DNA of 5,182 bases, taken from NCBI GenBank assembly GCA_025966355.1, contig JAICWZ010000170.1, positions 1 to 5,182 on the forward strand. The letters run 5' to 3'. Below, one piece after another: positions 1 to 5,182 of the stretch. The stretch comes from Thermomicrobiaceae bacterium. GTDB lineage: Bacteria > Chloroflexota > Chloroflexia > Thermomicrobiales > Thermomicrobiaceae. Each line of letters starts with the position of its first letter. Position 1 is the stretch's first letter. The notes under the pieces are model-generated. The model made no database searches, was not told the origin of the DNA, and saw only the letters and a program-made list of their open reading frames with translations. Made by a program: the position numbers and the translations under genes.

Positions 1-127
1 CCATTTCCCGTGGGCTACCGCCTGCTGGTCCGTGGGTGGAGGGCTTTTCCGGTTACCCCCGCCGGGGCGCTGTGGGCGCAGTGTTTCAACGTATTCATCC
101 CTGCCCCCTCAGCGCCTCTGCGAGGGA
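1..127. other. Gene-free flank downstream of the kinase gene
   Basis: No supportable coding region or RNA gene lies here. The stretch follows the kinase stop codon on the minus strand. A short GC-rich hairpin can be drawn with arms CCCTC (106-110) and GAGGG (122-126), plus two further inner pairs, but no T-run follows it on either strand, so an intrinsic terminator cannot be claimed. A 27-codon minus-strand ORF starting at position 98 has only a poorly spaced purine run and no recognisable features. Open plus-strand frames entering from here run antisense to the kinase and look like shadows of it. Confidence 0.5.
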
Positions 128-1462
128 TCACGTACCTCTCGAGCGGGGGAGGGTGCCGGTGAAGATGGCGCCACCACCGGAGTGGTTGCCAGCCGCCAGG
201 TCGCCTTCATGCGCCTGCATGATGCGCCGGGCGATCGTCAATCCGAGCCCAACGCCGCCCGTGCGCCGGTTGCGCGACTGCTCACCTCGGAAGAGGGGGT
301 TGAAGATACGCGGCAGATCCGCTTCCGGAATGCCGGCACCGGTATCGCAGACCGAGAAGCGAACCCAGAGCGGCTCGACGCGGCATTCGATCCAGACGTG
401 GCCGCCGTTCGGCGTGTGGCGAATCGCGTTGACCAGCAGGTTTTCGACCGCGCGCGACAGCAGGTGTGGGTCGCCGACAACGGTGCAGTTGTCCGGCAAC
501 GGCGCGACGGTCAGTTGCACTTCCTTGGCCTCCGCCTGTGGTCGCATGCTATCTGCCTGCCGGGTTAGAAGGATTCCGAAGTCGAGCAGTTCTCGATTTG
601 GCGCCTGTTCCAGATATTCGAGCCGCGTGAACTCGAAGAGATCGGTGATGAGTCGCTCCAGTGCGGCCGCTTTGTCCTGAGCAATTTCGACGTAGCGCTG
701 GCGTTTTTCCGCGGTATCGGCTACGCCCGTCTGCAAGCCTTCCAGATAGCCGCGCAGGGCAAAAACCGGCGTACGGAGGTCGTGCACGATCGCGCTGATG
801 AAGATGCGGCGCTCCTGCTCGACCGCTGCCTGTTCGCTGAGCGACTCACGCAGCGCATCGCTCATCGTGCCGAAGGCATCGTTGACTTCCGCCACTTCGC
901 GGACGCGCGACGTGGGAATCTCGAATTCCAGATTACCGTCGGCGATCGCTCGCGCTGCCTCGCCGGTCGCCGCGAGCGGGCGAAGCAGCGTATGTCCCAG
1001 GAACCAGGCGATGCCGGCCAACGTCAGCAGCAGTGTCGACAGGCCGACGAGCGGCATGATCCAGAAATTCGCGCGACCGCCGCCGTACTGACTCGAATAG
1101 AGGTAGAAAAGCTGGCGCGGATTCGACGGTGAGACGACGATTTCGCGGGCGAGTTTGCCGGAGTTGTTGTTCAGTGGATCGTCGCTCGTCTGAAAGATCG
1201 TCCGCCCATTTTCCACCAGAACGAAGTCGATACTCCGCCCGGCGTATTTCTGTTTGGTCGCCTGCTGCCATTCTGGATCGCCCCATCGATCGACACTTGT
1301 CCGGATCTCGTTGTTCGCCTCGGATTGTCCATTGTCACCGATGCCGACGATATGAAAGGCGACACCGCCGGTGACGCAAACCGGAATGACGACCAGCGCG
1401 ATGAGTGCCAGCGCAAGCCACTTGCGGATGGGGAGTGTCCGGCGCCCAGCCTTGCCGTTCAC
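128..1462 (-). CDS. Membrane sensor histidine kinase (HAMP, HisKA, HATPase_c)
   Basis: A 444-aa inner-membrane sensor kinase that should autophosphorylate on a histidine and pass the phosphate to the regulator encoded just upstream. Seen in the sequence: a basic N-terminus, TM1 at about residues 14-40, an extracytoplasmic region at about 41-132, TM2 at about 133-157, then a HAMP linker at about 158-210 (LLRPLAAT, later GNLEFEIP). The H-box IVHDLRTP places the phosphoacceptor at H227. The N-box NLLVNAIRHTP spans 341-351, the G1 box DTGAGIP 373-379, and the G2 box GVGLGLTI 403-410, so all catalytic motifs are intact. The roughly 90-residue sensor region has no cysteines and matches no ligand domain I recognise; its size would allow a small PAS-like fold, but that is a guess. 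The start is GTG, overlapping the regulator stop as GTGA, with an AAGGTGA ribosome site 9 nt upstream, so the pair is probably translationally coupled. The signal it senses is unknown. Confidence 0.95.
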   Translation of the reverse strand: MNGKAGRRTLPIRKWLALALIALVVIPVCVTGGVAFHIVGIGDNGQSEANNEIRTSVDRWGDPEWQQATKQKYAGRSIDFVLVENGRTIFQTSDDPLNNNSGKLAREIVVSPSNPRQLFYLYSSQYGGGRANFWIMPLVGLSTLLLTLAGIAWFLGHTLLRPLAATGEAARAIADGNLEFEIPTSRVREVAEVNDAFGTMSDALRESLSEQAAVEQERRIFISAIVHDLRTPVFALRGYLEGLQTGVADTAEKRQRYVEIAQDKAAALERLITDLFEFTRLEYLEQAPNRELLDFGILLTRQADSMRPQAEAKEVQLTVAPLPDNCTVVGDPHLLSRAVENLLVNAIRHTPNGGHVWIECRVEPLWVRFSVCDTGAGIPEADLPRIFNPLFRGEQSRNRRTGGVGLGLTIARRIMQAHEGDLAAGNHSGGGAIFTGTLPRSRGT

Positions 1463-2148
1463 GCTCGGCGCTCACCTTCGAAGCGGTAGCCGATGCCCCA
1501 AACGGTGATGACGTACTGCGGATGAGCCGGGTCCGCTTCAATCTTCTCGCGCAGACGACCGATGTGTACCGTCAACGTGTGCCGGTCGCCGAACTCGCCC
1601 CAGAGCCGCTCGTAGAGTTGCTCTCGAGTGAAGACCTGGCGCGGATGCGATGCGAGGAGTTCCAGCAGCTCGAATTCGCGCGGGGTGAACGAAACGTTCT
1701 CACCGTCTACCCGAACTTCGTGCGCGCGCACATCGATCACCAGACGTCCAAAATCGAGCAATTCAGCTGGTCGTGGATCGCCTCGGTAGGTGCGTCGCAG
1801 GACAGCTTTGATGCGTGCCACCACCTCGGTCGGCGTGGCGGATTTCACGATATAGTCGTCGCCTCCAAGCCCGAGCCCTCGTAGCTTATCGCTCTCCTCA
1901 TCGCGCGCGCTGAGGAAGAGGACCGGCAGATCGCTCGATTCCCGAATGCGACGCAGAACGTCGAAACCGGATTGCCCGGGCATCATGACGTCGAGCAAGA
2001 CGACGTCGGCCGGTACACGCTCCAGCGCCGCAAAGGCGCTCGGACCGTCGGAGGCCGTCGCGACGGCGTACCCCTCGGCTTCGAGGAAATCGCGCATGAG
2101 CGACACGATATCTTCATCATCATCAACGACGAGAACGGTATTGGTCAT
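1459..2148 (-). CDS. OmpR/PhoB-family DNA-binding response regulator
   Basis: A 229-aa cytoplasmic transcription regulator, the likely partner of the adjacent kinase. The receiver domain spans residues 1-120: acidic pocket D9/D10, phosphoacceptor D53 in VLLDVMMPG, switch residue S80, Y99 and the conserved lysine K102. A winged-helix DNA-binding domain covers about 131-226, with the family-typical stretches FTPREFELLELL, TREQLYERLWG and a C-terminal GIGYRFE. The usual KPF after the conserved lysine is replaced by KSAT. I choose the ATG at 2148 because AAGGA lies 8 nt upstream and the protein then opens directly with TNTVLVVDDDE, as receivers do. The frame stays open to an ATG at 2178, which would add ten residues but has no ribosome site. 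The gene is first in the operon and faces the SHOCT gene across a shared spacer, which fits autoregulation together with control of the plus-strand genes. Confidence 0.95.
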   Translation of the reverse strand: MTNTVLVVDDDEDIVSLMRDFLEAEGYAVATASDGPSAFAALERVPADVVLLDVMMPGQSGFDVLRRIRESSDLPVLFLSARDEESDKLRGLGLGGDDYIVKSATPTEVVARIKAVLRRTYRGDPRPAELLDFGRLVIDVRAHEVRVDGENVSFTPREFELLELLASHPRQVFTREQLYERLWGEFGDRHTLTVHIGRLREKIEADPAHPQYVITVWGIGYRFEGERRA

Positions 2149-2156
2149 CAGGCGCA

Positions 2157-2161
2157 TCCTT
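2157..2161 (-). promoter_or_regulatory. Ribosome binding site of the response regulator
   Basis: Read on the minus strand this is AAGGA, 8 nt before the ATG at 2148. The upstream ATG at 2178 has no purine-rich site in front of it and the one at 2157 would overlap this site, so the spacing favours 2148 as the start. Confidence 0.65.
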
Positions 2162-2184
2162 AAATCGACCCTGTTCATACTCTG

Positions 2185-2190
2185 ATTATG
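2185..2190 (-). promoter_or_regulatory. Possible -10 element for the regulator-kinase operon
   Basis: On the minus strand this reads CATAAT, five of six matches to TATAAT, with a TG dinucleotide two bases upstream. It lies 36 nt before the preferred regulator start. No convincing -35 box is found at 15-18 bp spacing, so the promoter would need an activator or the near-extended -10. The call rests on one hexamer only. Confidence 0.3.
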
Positions 2191-2213
2191 AGCAGTCGTC
2201 TCAGCGACATGCT
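2191..2213. repeat. Bulged inverted repeat at the regulator promoter
   Basis: The left arm AGCAGTCG (2191-2198) pairs with CGAC (2205-2208) and TGCT (2210-2213), leaving A2209 as a single bulge and a 6-base centre. This gives eight base pairs. The element directly abuts the possible -10 box of the regulator operon, where an operator would sit. It could also form a weak RNA hairpin. Eight interrupted pairs could arise by chance. Confidence 0.35.
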
Positions 2214-2250
2214 ACCCAGAAACGCCGTTCCGACACGTTCGTGCTTCGAT

Positions 2251-2291
2251 GTTGAGGCTTTGTTGAGGAACGACGCCAACAACCGTTGAGG
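2251..2291 (+). promoter_or_regulatory. Three GTTGAGG direct repeats, candidate response-regulator operator
   Basis: GTTGAGG occurs at 2251-2257, 2262-2268 and 2285-2291. The first two copies share an extra leading T (TGTTGAGG). Start-to-start distances are 11 and 23 bp, about one and two helical turns, so all three face roughly the same side of the DNA. OmpR/PhoB regulators are known to bind as head-to-tail dimers to direct repeats of about 6-8 bp spaced roughly 11 bp apart, which matches copies one and two. The cluster lies 74-114 bp before the SHOCT gene start and in the spacer shared with the regulator operon. Binding by the neighbouring regulator is inferred, not shown. Confidence 0.55.
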
Positions 2292-2300
2292 TTCGCCTCT

Positions 2301-2306
2301 TACCAT
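2301..2306 (+). promoter_or_regulatory. Weak candidate -10 for the SHOCT operon
   Basis: TACCAT keeps four of six consensus bases and lies 59 nt before the SHOCT start. No -35 consensus is present at the right distance, and the third GTTGAGG copy ends 9 bp upstream of it. This would suit a promoter needing activation by a bound response regulator, but the hexamer match alone is poor. Confidence 0.2.
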
Positions 2307-2364
2307 GGGAATCAGTAAGAGCGGACCGCAGAGATCGAGTTGAACGCATGAAGGAGTCGATACC

Positions 2365-2631
2365 GTGGAACTGTCAAACTACGCATCGTTGGTCCTGGTG
2401 CACACCGCCGGCTGGGATCATGGAGATTGGGGCGGTAATTGGTGGATTTGGAGATTGCTGATGTTCTTCTTCTGGATCGCCGTGGTTGCGGTCGTCATAT
2501 GGTTCGCACGACACAATTGGTACCGCGATCCGTCGGGACTCGATCGGGCGCGTGGGATTCTCGCGGAACGCTATGCCCGAGACGAAATAAGCGCCGAAGA
2601 ATACCGCGAGCGGCTGGATAATCTGCGATAA
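2365..2631 (+). CDS. Small single-helix membrane protein with C-terminal SHOCT domain
   Basis: An 88-aa protein of unknown function. The first 27 residues are short, polar and strikingly rich in Trp, His and Gly (W17, W22, W26, W27; H13, H19). One membrane helix spans about residues 28-48. The rest is a SHOCT-type module (about 58-88): a helix beginning DRARGILAERYARDEI, then SAEEYRERLDNL, close to the usual ILKERYARGEI-EEEY pattern. SHOCT domains are short helical units found at protein ends and are thought to mediate oligomerisation or contacts with other proteins. The start is GTG, set by AAGGAG (2351-2356) 8 nt upstream. It is the first gene after the divergent spacer with the GTTGAGG repeats, so it is the most direct candidate target of the regulator. 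Acting as a membrane accessory to the kinase or transporter is possible but unsupported. Confidence 0.85.
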   Translation: MELSNYASLVLVHTAGWDHGDWGGNWWIWRLLMFFFWIAVVAVVIWFARHNWYRDPSGLDRARGILAERYARDEISAEEYRERLDNLR

Positions 2632-2663
2632 CAGGGACACAACGTTGACATCGTCGTTTGAGT

Positions 2664-2670
2664 GGGAAGG
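2664..2670 (+). promoter_or_regulatory. Ribosome binding site choosing the start of the DUF6220-like gene
   Basis: GGGAAGG lies 10 nt before the ATG at 2681. The alternative in-frame TTG at 2645 has only a weaker GGGA 7 nt upstream and would add twelve polar residues, so 2681 is preferred. Confidence 0.6.
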
Positions 2671-2680
2671 TTACGAGACT

Positions 2681-3118
2681 ATGGCAACGCGAGAGAACGG
2701 TCATGCAGAACTTACGAGCGCTCGGCCGGGTGCCTACACGTGGTTGCGAATTACGTCACTGCTAACGCTTTTGCTGGTGCTCATTCAGGCCGTGTTCGCC
2801 GGCCGTGGGCTGTGGTTCGGGGGCAACGCGATCGACATCCATGGCGGGATCGCCAATCTGACTGGCCTCGTGGTACTGGCGCAGCTTGTTCTGGTTTTCG
2901 TTGCAGGACTGAATGGCCGCGACAAGATGCCGATGGTCGTGACGAACATTATTCTCTTCATTCTCGTTTTCGTGCAGTTCGGGCTCGGCTACGGCGGTCG
3001 CGATAACGCGACGGCCGCTTCGCTCCACGTGCCGAATGGCGTGCTGATCTTCGGCGTCGCGGCGGTCGCGGCCTGTCTTGCATGGATGAAAACACCAGCT
3101 GGAGAGCGCGCCGCATAG
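2681..3118 (+). CDS. Four-helix integral membrane protein, DUF6220-like
   Basis: A 145-aa membrane protein with no known reaction. Membrane helices lie at about residues 20-41, 56-77, 84-104 and 117-136, after a short polar N-terminus. Two histidines sit at the start of helices 2 and 4: H54 in DIHGGIANLTGL and H116 in SLHVPNGVLIFG. The second motif strongly recalls the LHPVNALLIFG-like segment I associate with the DUF6220 family, where a histidine also precedes helix 2. Such paired histidines in a four-helix bundle resemble cytochrome b561-type heme ligands, but heme binding here is inference. The gene begins 49 nt after the SHOCT gene on the same strand and is probably co-transcribed with it. 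A TTG start at 2645 would give 157 aa and is less likely. Family membership is from memory of the pattern; a short DoxX- or cytochrome-like protein is the alternative. Confidence 0.8.
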   Translation: MATRENGHAELTSARPGAYTWLRITSLLTLLLVLIQAVFAGRGLWFGGNAIDIHGGIANLTGLVVLAQLVLVFVAGLNGRDKMPMVVTNIILFILVFVQFGLGYGGRDNATAASLHVPNGVLIFGVAAVAACLAWMKTPAGERAA

Positions 3119-3134
3119 GAACCGCATCGGGGGG

Positions 3135-3183
3135 ATTGGATCACCGAACGTTGAGCTGATCCCGCTCCTCCATTCGATCCAAT
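3135..3183. repeat. Perfect 8-bp inverted repeat upstream of the ABC genes
   Basis: ATTGGATC (3135-3142) and GATCCAAT (3176-3183) are exact reverse complements separated by 33 bp. An overlapping alternative, GGGAT (3132-3136) with ATCCC (3159-3163), uses two of the same bases, so the two RNA pairings would exclude each other. No T-run follows. The element starts 16 bp after the DUF6220-like stop codon. Confidence 0.35.
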
Positions 3184-3185
3184 AG

Positions 3186-3195
3186 CGTCAAGACG
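3186..3195. repeat. Short palindrome CGTC-AA-GACG
   Basis: Four-base arms around a two-base centre form an operator-sized dyad 105 bp before the ABC start. It is too short to assign a binding protein, and chance is a fair explanation. Confidence 0.2.
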
Positions 3196-3217
3196 TTCAC
3201 TAAATCTCCAAACGGCC

Positions 3218-3234
3218 GAGAGCAAAGCGCTCTC
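3218..3234. repeat. Perfect 6-bp hairpin between the DUF6220-like and ABC genes
   Basis: GAGAGC (3218-3223) and GCTCTC (3229-3234) flank a five-base loop AAAGC. The stem is compact and GC-rich, but the following bases are TGCGCTGG, not a T-run, so it is not a standard intrinsic terminator. It could be a transcript-stabilising stem, a weak attenuator or a regulator dyad placed 66 nt before the ABC start codon. Confidence 0.4.
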
Positions 3235-3286
3235 TGCGCTGGGATCACATTGCCTGAAATCGGCGCCAATGCGGCGCGAACAGACG

Positions 3287-3293
3287 AAAGGGA
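3287..3293 (+). promoter_or_regulatory. Ribosome binding site choosing the ABC ATPase start
   Basis: AAAGGGA lies 7 nt before the ATG at 3301. The frame is open back to a TTG at 3250, but that start has no comparable site and would add seventeen residues unlike the family. Confidence 0.65.
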
Positions 3294-3300
3294 CAACACG

Positions 3301-4038
3301 ATGTATACGACCCAGACCGTCTCAACAACCTTTGCGCGACGTGAACATGGTAAAGCGGGCGTTGACCACATCATCGAGATGCGTGGAGTCGTCAAGAGTT
3401 ACCACACCGGCAAGATGCAGGTTCAGGCGCTGCGTGGCGTCGATCTGACGGTCGAGCGTGGCGAGATGGTCGCGATCATGGGTCCATCGGGCTGTGGCAA
3501 GACGACGTTGCTCAACTGCCTTTCGGGCCTCGACACGATCGACGAAGGGCAGATTCTGATCGACGGGACCGACCTCGCAACACTGTCGGACAAGGTACGG
3601 ACGCATTATCGCGCTCGCAACATGGGGTTTGTCTTCCAGTTCTACAACCTGCTGCCGGTGCTGTCTGCGGTCGAAAATGTCGAGTTGCCACTCCTCGTCA
3701 GTGGCGAACCGCCCAAAGCCGCTCGAACACGTGCGCTCGAAGAGCTCGAACGTGTCGGACTGAGCAAATGGTCGAGCCACCGTCCGGCTGAGCTTTCAGG
3801 AGGTCAACGCCAGCGCGTCACGATCGCCCGCGCCCTGGTCAATGACCCGGCCATCGTCTGGGCGGACGAACCGACCGGCGATCTCGATTCCGAAACGGCA
3901 GACGGCATCATGCAGCTGATGGTCGATCTCAACCGCATCCACCGCCAAACGTTCGTAATTGTCACGCACGATCCGCGGATCGGCGCGATGACGCACCGAA
4001 TTATCAACGTGCACGACGGCCGCGTCGTCGGCCAATAG
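3301..4038 (+). CDS. ABC transporter ATP-binding protein, LolD/MacB class
   Basis: A 245-aa cytoplasmic ATPase that should power the permease encoded next. All nucleotide-binding elements are present in order: A-loop Y34 in KSYHTG, Walker [10 protein letters not shown] at 61-69, Q-loop Q113 in [10 protein letters not shown], signature LSGGQ at 165-169, Walker B IVWADEP at 185-191 followed by the D-loop GDLD, and the switch histidine H223 in VTHD. The FYNLLP after the Q-loop and [10 protein letters not shown] after Walker B are typical of the LolD/MacB/FtsE group, which drives mechanical work on lipoproteins, peptides or periplasmic partners more than classical transport. A polar stretch of about 23 residues precedes the usual family start; M27 lies just before the conserved core but has no good ribosome site. 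The gene is separated by 182 bp from the DUF6220-like gene and by 30 bp from the permease, so the two ABC genes form an operon that may have its own promoter. The substrate is not evident. Confidence 0.95.
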   Translation: MYTTQTVSTTFARREHGKAGVDHIIEMRGVVKSYHTGKMQVQALRGVDLTVERGEMVAIMGPSGCGKTTLLNCLSGLDTIDEGQILIDGTDLATLSDKVRTHYRARNMGFVFQFYNLLPVLSAVENVELPLLVSGEPPKAARTRALEELERVGLSKWSSHRPAELSGGQRQRVTIARALVNDPAIVWADEPTGDLDSETADGIMQLMVDLNRIHRQTFVIVTHDPRIGAMTHRIINVHDGRVVGQ

Positions 4039-4057
4039 GCGGTCTGAGCGTCGACCG

Positions 4058-4065
4058 AAGGAGGT
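4058..4065 (+). promoter_or_regulatory. Strong ribosome binding site of the permease
   Basis: AAGGAGGT is a near-perfect anti-Shine-Dalgarno match but ends only 3 nt before the GTG at 4069, closer than usual. The next in-frame start, ATG at 4093, has no site of its own, so GTG remains the preferred start. Confidence 0.6.
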
Positions 4066-4068
4066 ATC

Positions 4069-5182
4069 GTGGATAACATCTTTGGCTTACCAATGTCGAC
4101 CGTCGCGCTCGTCGTCGGCGTGCTGCTGGGCGCCGCACTCGGATTAACCGCGCTGATCGGCCTGCGCAACCGAATCATCTTCAAGATGGCGCTGCGCAAC
4201 ATCCCACGTCGCAAAGCGCAAACGGTTTTGATCGCCGCCGGACTGATGCTCTCGACCCTGATCGTGGCGGCCTCGCTGACGACCGGCGACACGCTCAGCT
4301 ATTCGGTAACGAAATCGACCTACGATAGCCTCGGGCAGGTCGATGAAACGGTTGCGTTCGTCGGGGATGCCTCGAACGAGAGCCGCATTTCGGTGAACAA
4401 CGAGCCGATTCCTGCCATGATCGCGACGGAATTGGAATCCAAGCTCAAGGACGACCCGAACATCGACGGCGTGATGCCGGTGCTGACGATCGGCACGCCG
4501 ATCGTCGACGAGACAACGCGTCTCAATGAGCCCAACGTTGTCATCACGGGGCTCGATCCGAGCAAGCTCGGTGCATTCGGTGGGCTAAAGAGCACCGATG
4601 GCTCGAGCATTGACCTCGCGAAGCTGCCCAGCGGTTCCGTCGTCATCTCGTCGGATCTTGCCAATAGCGTCGACGCGAGAGTCGGCGATACCTTGACGCT
4701 CTACTACCGGAATCAGCCGCATCAACTGACGGTCGGCGCCATCGCCCCCGGATCGATCTTGACCGGATACGATACGGAATCAAGTGGTAGCGGATTCGGC
4801 TCGTCGGTCGGCTTTTCACCCACATTACTCGGTGTCGCGATGCCGATCGGTCGTCTGCAGGAGTTGACCGGCACGCAGGGACAGGCTCGCTTCATCGCAG
4901 TGTCGAACACAGGCGGCGTCGAAGCGGGTGCCGCGCGCAGTGACGCGGCCTCCGCCGGCCTGCGACAAGCGCTAGATCAGATCGATGGGGGTGATTCACT
5001 CGGCGTAAACACCATCAAGCACGATGCGCTCTCGACGGCCGAATCGATTTCGAGCCTCTTCACGACGTTCTACCTGATCATGGGCCTCTTTTCGATCGCC
5101 TCAGGTATTCTGCTGATCCTCCTGATCTTCACGATGCTTGCCTCGGAGCGGCGGCCTGAGATGGGGATGTCGCGTGCGGTCG
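4069..5182 (+). CDS. FtsX/MacB-type ABC permease, cut by the right window edge
   Basis: The first 371 residues are seen; no stop is reached. Predicted order: a first membrane helix at about residues 10-32, a basic linker with RNIPRRKAQ at about 43-51, a second helix at about 52-70, a large extracytoplasmic domain at about 71-328 of the MacB periplasmic-core type (GTPIV, GLDPSKLGAF, a beta-rich VGDTLTLYYRN), then a helix at about 330-357 followed by SERRPEMGMSRAV. That last block is the typical coupling segment after the first FtsX-domain helix, which contacts the ATPase. MacB-class permeases usually have one helix before the extracytoplasmic domain; here a further N-terminal one precedes it, as I recall for Chloroflexota and actinobacterial relatives. 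The rest, expected to carry more FtsX helices and perhaps a second periplasmic domain, lies outside the window. It pairs with the ATPase 30 bp upstream. The role is probably envelope maintenance or export of a lipid, lipoprotein or peptide. Confidence 0.92.
   Translation, partial: MDNIFGLPMSTVALVVGVLLGAALGLTALIGLRNRIIFKMALRNIPRRKAQTVLIAAGLMLSTLIVAASLTTGDTLSYSVTKSTYDSLGQVDETVAFVGDASNESRISVNNEPIPAMIATELESKLKDDPNIDGVMPVLTIGTPIVDETTRLNEPNVVITGLDPSKLGAFGGLKSTDGSSIDLAKLPSGSVVISSDLANSVDARVGDTLTLYYRNQPHQLTVGAIAPGSILTGYDTESSGSGFGSSVGFSPTLLGVAMPIGRLQELTGTQGQARFIAVSNTGGVEAGAARSDAASAGLRQALDQIDGGDSLGVNTIKHDALSTAESISSLFTTFYLIMGLFSIASGILLILLIFTMLASERRPEMGMSRAV

Noticed and set aside
106..126. GC-rich hairpin as terminator of the kinase operon
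   Set aside because: The stem is short with a bulge, and no T-run follows on the minus strand.
36..680. Long plus-strand open frame (214 codons) antisense to the kinase
   Set aside because: It is Arg/Ser/Pro-rich with no recognisable motif and lies wholly opposite the well-supported kinase; typical of shadow frames in GC-rich DNA.
2288..2299. GAGG-TTCG-CCTC mini-hairpin as an RNA element
   Set aside because: The stem has only four pairs and lacks the C-G closing pair of stable UUCG loops; the GAGG arm is better explained as part of the third direct repeat.
2305..2343. Twelve-codon ORF as a possible leader peptide before the SHOCT gene
   Set aside because: It has no ribosome site, no regulatory amino-acid run and no attenuator hairpin after it.
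2348..2461. ATG-started frame overlapping the start of the SHOCT gene
   Set aside because: The AAGGAG following this ATG serves the GTG at 2365, and the alternative product is short with no recognisable features.
3322..3780. Minus-strand open frame (152 codons) opposite the ABC ATPase
   Set aside because: The plus strand here encodes intact Walker A and Q-loop motifs; the antisense product has no family features or ribosome site that I could find.
3804..4292. Minus-strand open frame (162 codons) spanning the ABC-permease junction
   Set aside because: It runs antisense to two clear genes and its Ser/Thr/Arg-rich composition looks like a reverse-complement artefact.
1..5182. CRISPR array, tRNA or rRNA genes, insertion sequence ends
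   Set aside because: I saw no regularly spaced long repeats, no tRNA-like cloverleaf signature, no transposase-like protein and no terminal inverted repeats with target duplications.

Overview
The window is ordinary bacterial chromosome of moderately high GC with tightly packed genes. The best clue to the host is the permease at the right edge. Its start (MDNIFGLP, then an RNIPRRKAQTVLI block after a first membrane helix) resembles ABC permeases I recall from Chloroflexota, particularly Thermomicrobia-like lineages. This assignment comes from memory of the family, so it is tentative. GTG starts and purine-rich Shine-Dalgarno sites fit a GC-rich bacterium but do not decide the phylum.

Layout: positions 1-127 hold no supportable gene. 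On the minus strand, an OmpR-type response regulator (1459-2148) and a membrane histidine kinase (128-1462) form a two-gene operon joined by a GTGA start/stop overlap. A 216-bp divergent spacer (2149-2364) follows. It contains three direct copies of GTTGAGG at near-helical-turn spacing, plus a bulged inverted repeat close to the likely regulator promoter. On the plus strand come a small tryptophan-rich, single-helix protein with a C-terminal SHOCT domain (2365-2631), a four-helix membrane protein resembling DUF6220 (2681-3118), a 182-bp spacer with several inverted repeats, a LolD/MacB-class ABC ATPase (3301-4038), and the first 371 codons of a FtsX/MacB-type permease (4069 to the right edge).

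Likely joint function (inference): the kinase senses an envelope or extracellular signal and phosphorylates the regulator. The regulator then binds the GTTGAGG repeats and controls the plus-strand genes, possibly its own operon, and perhaps the ABC unit. Two-component systems next to MacB/FtsX-type ABC transporters commonly serve envelope stress, lipoprotein handling or antimicrobial-peptide resistance. The substrate cannot be read from this sequence. The least-described part is the SHOCT plus DUF6220-like pair between the sensor system and the transporter. I see no RNA genes, mobile elements, CRISPR arrays or clear intrinsic terminators.
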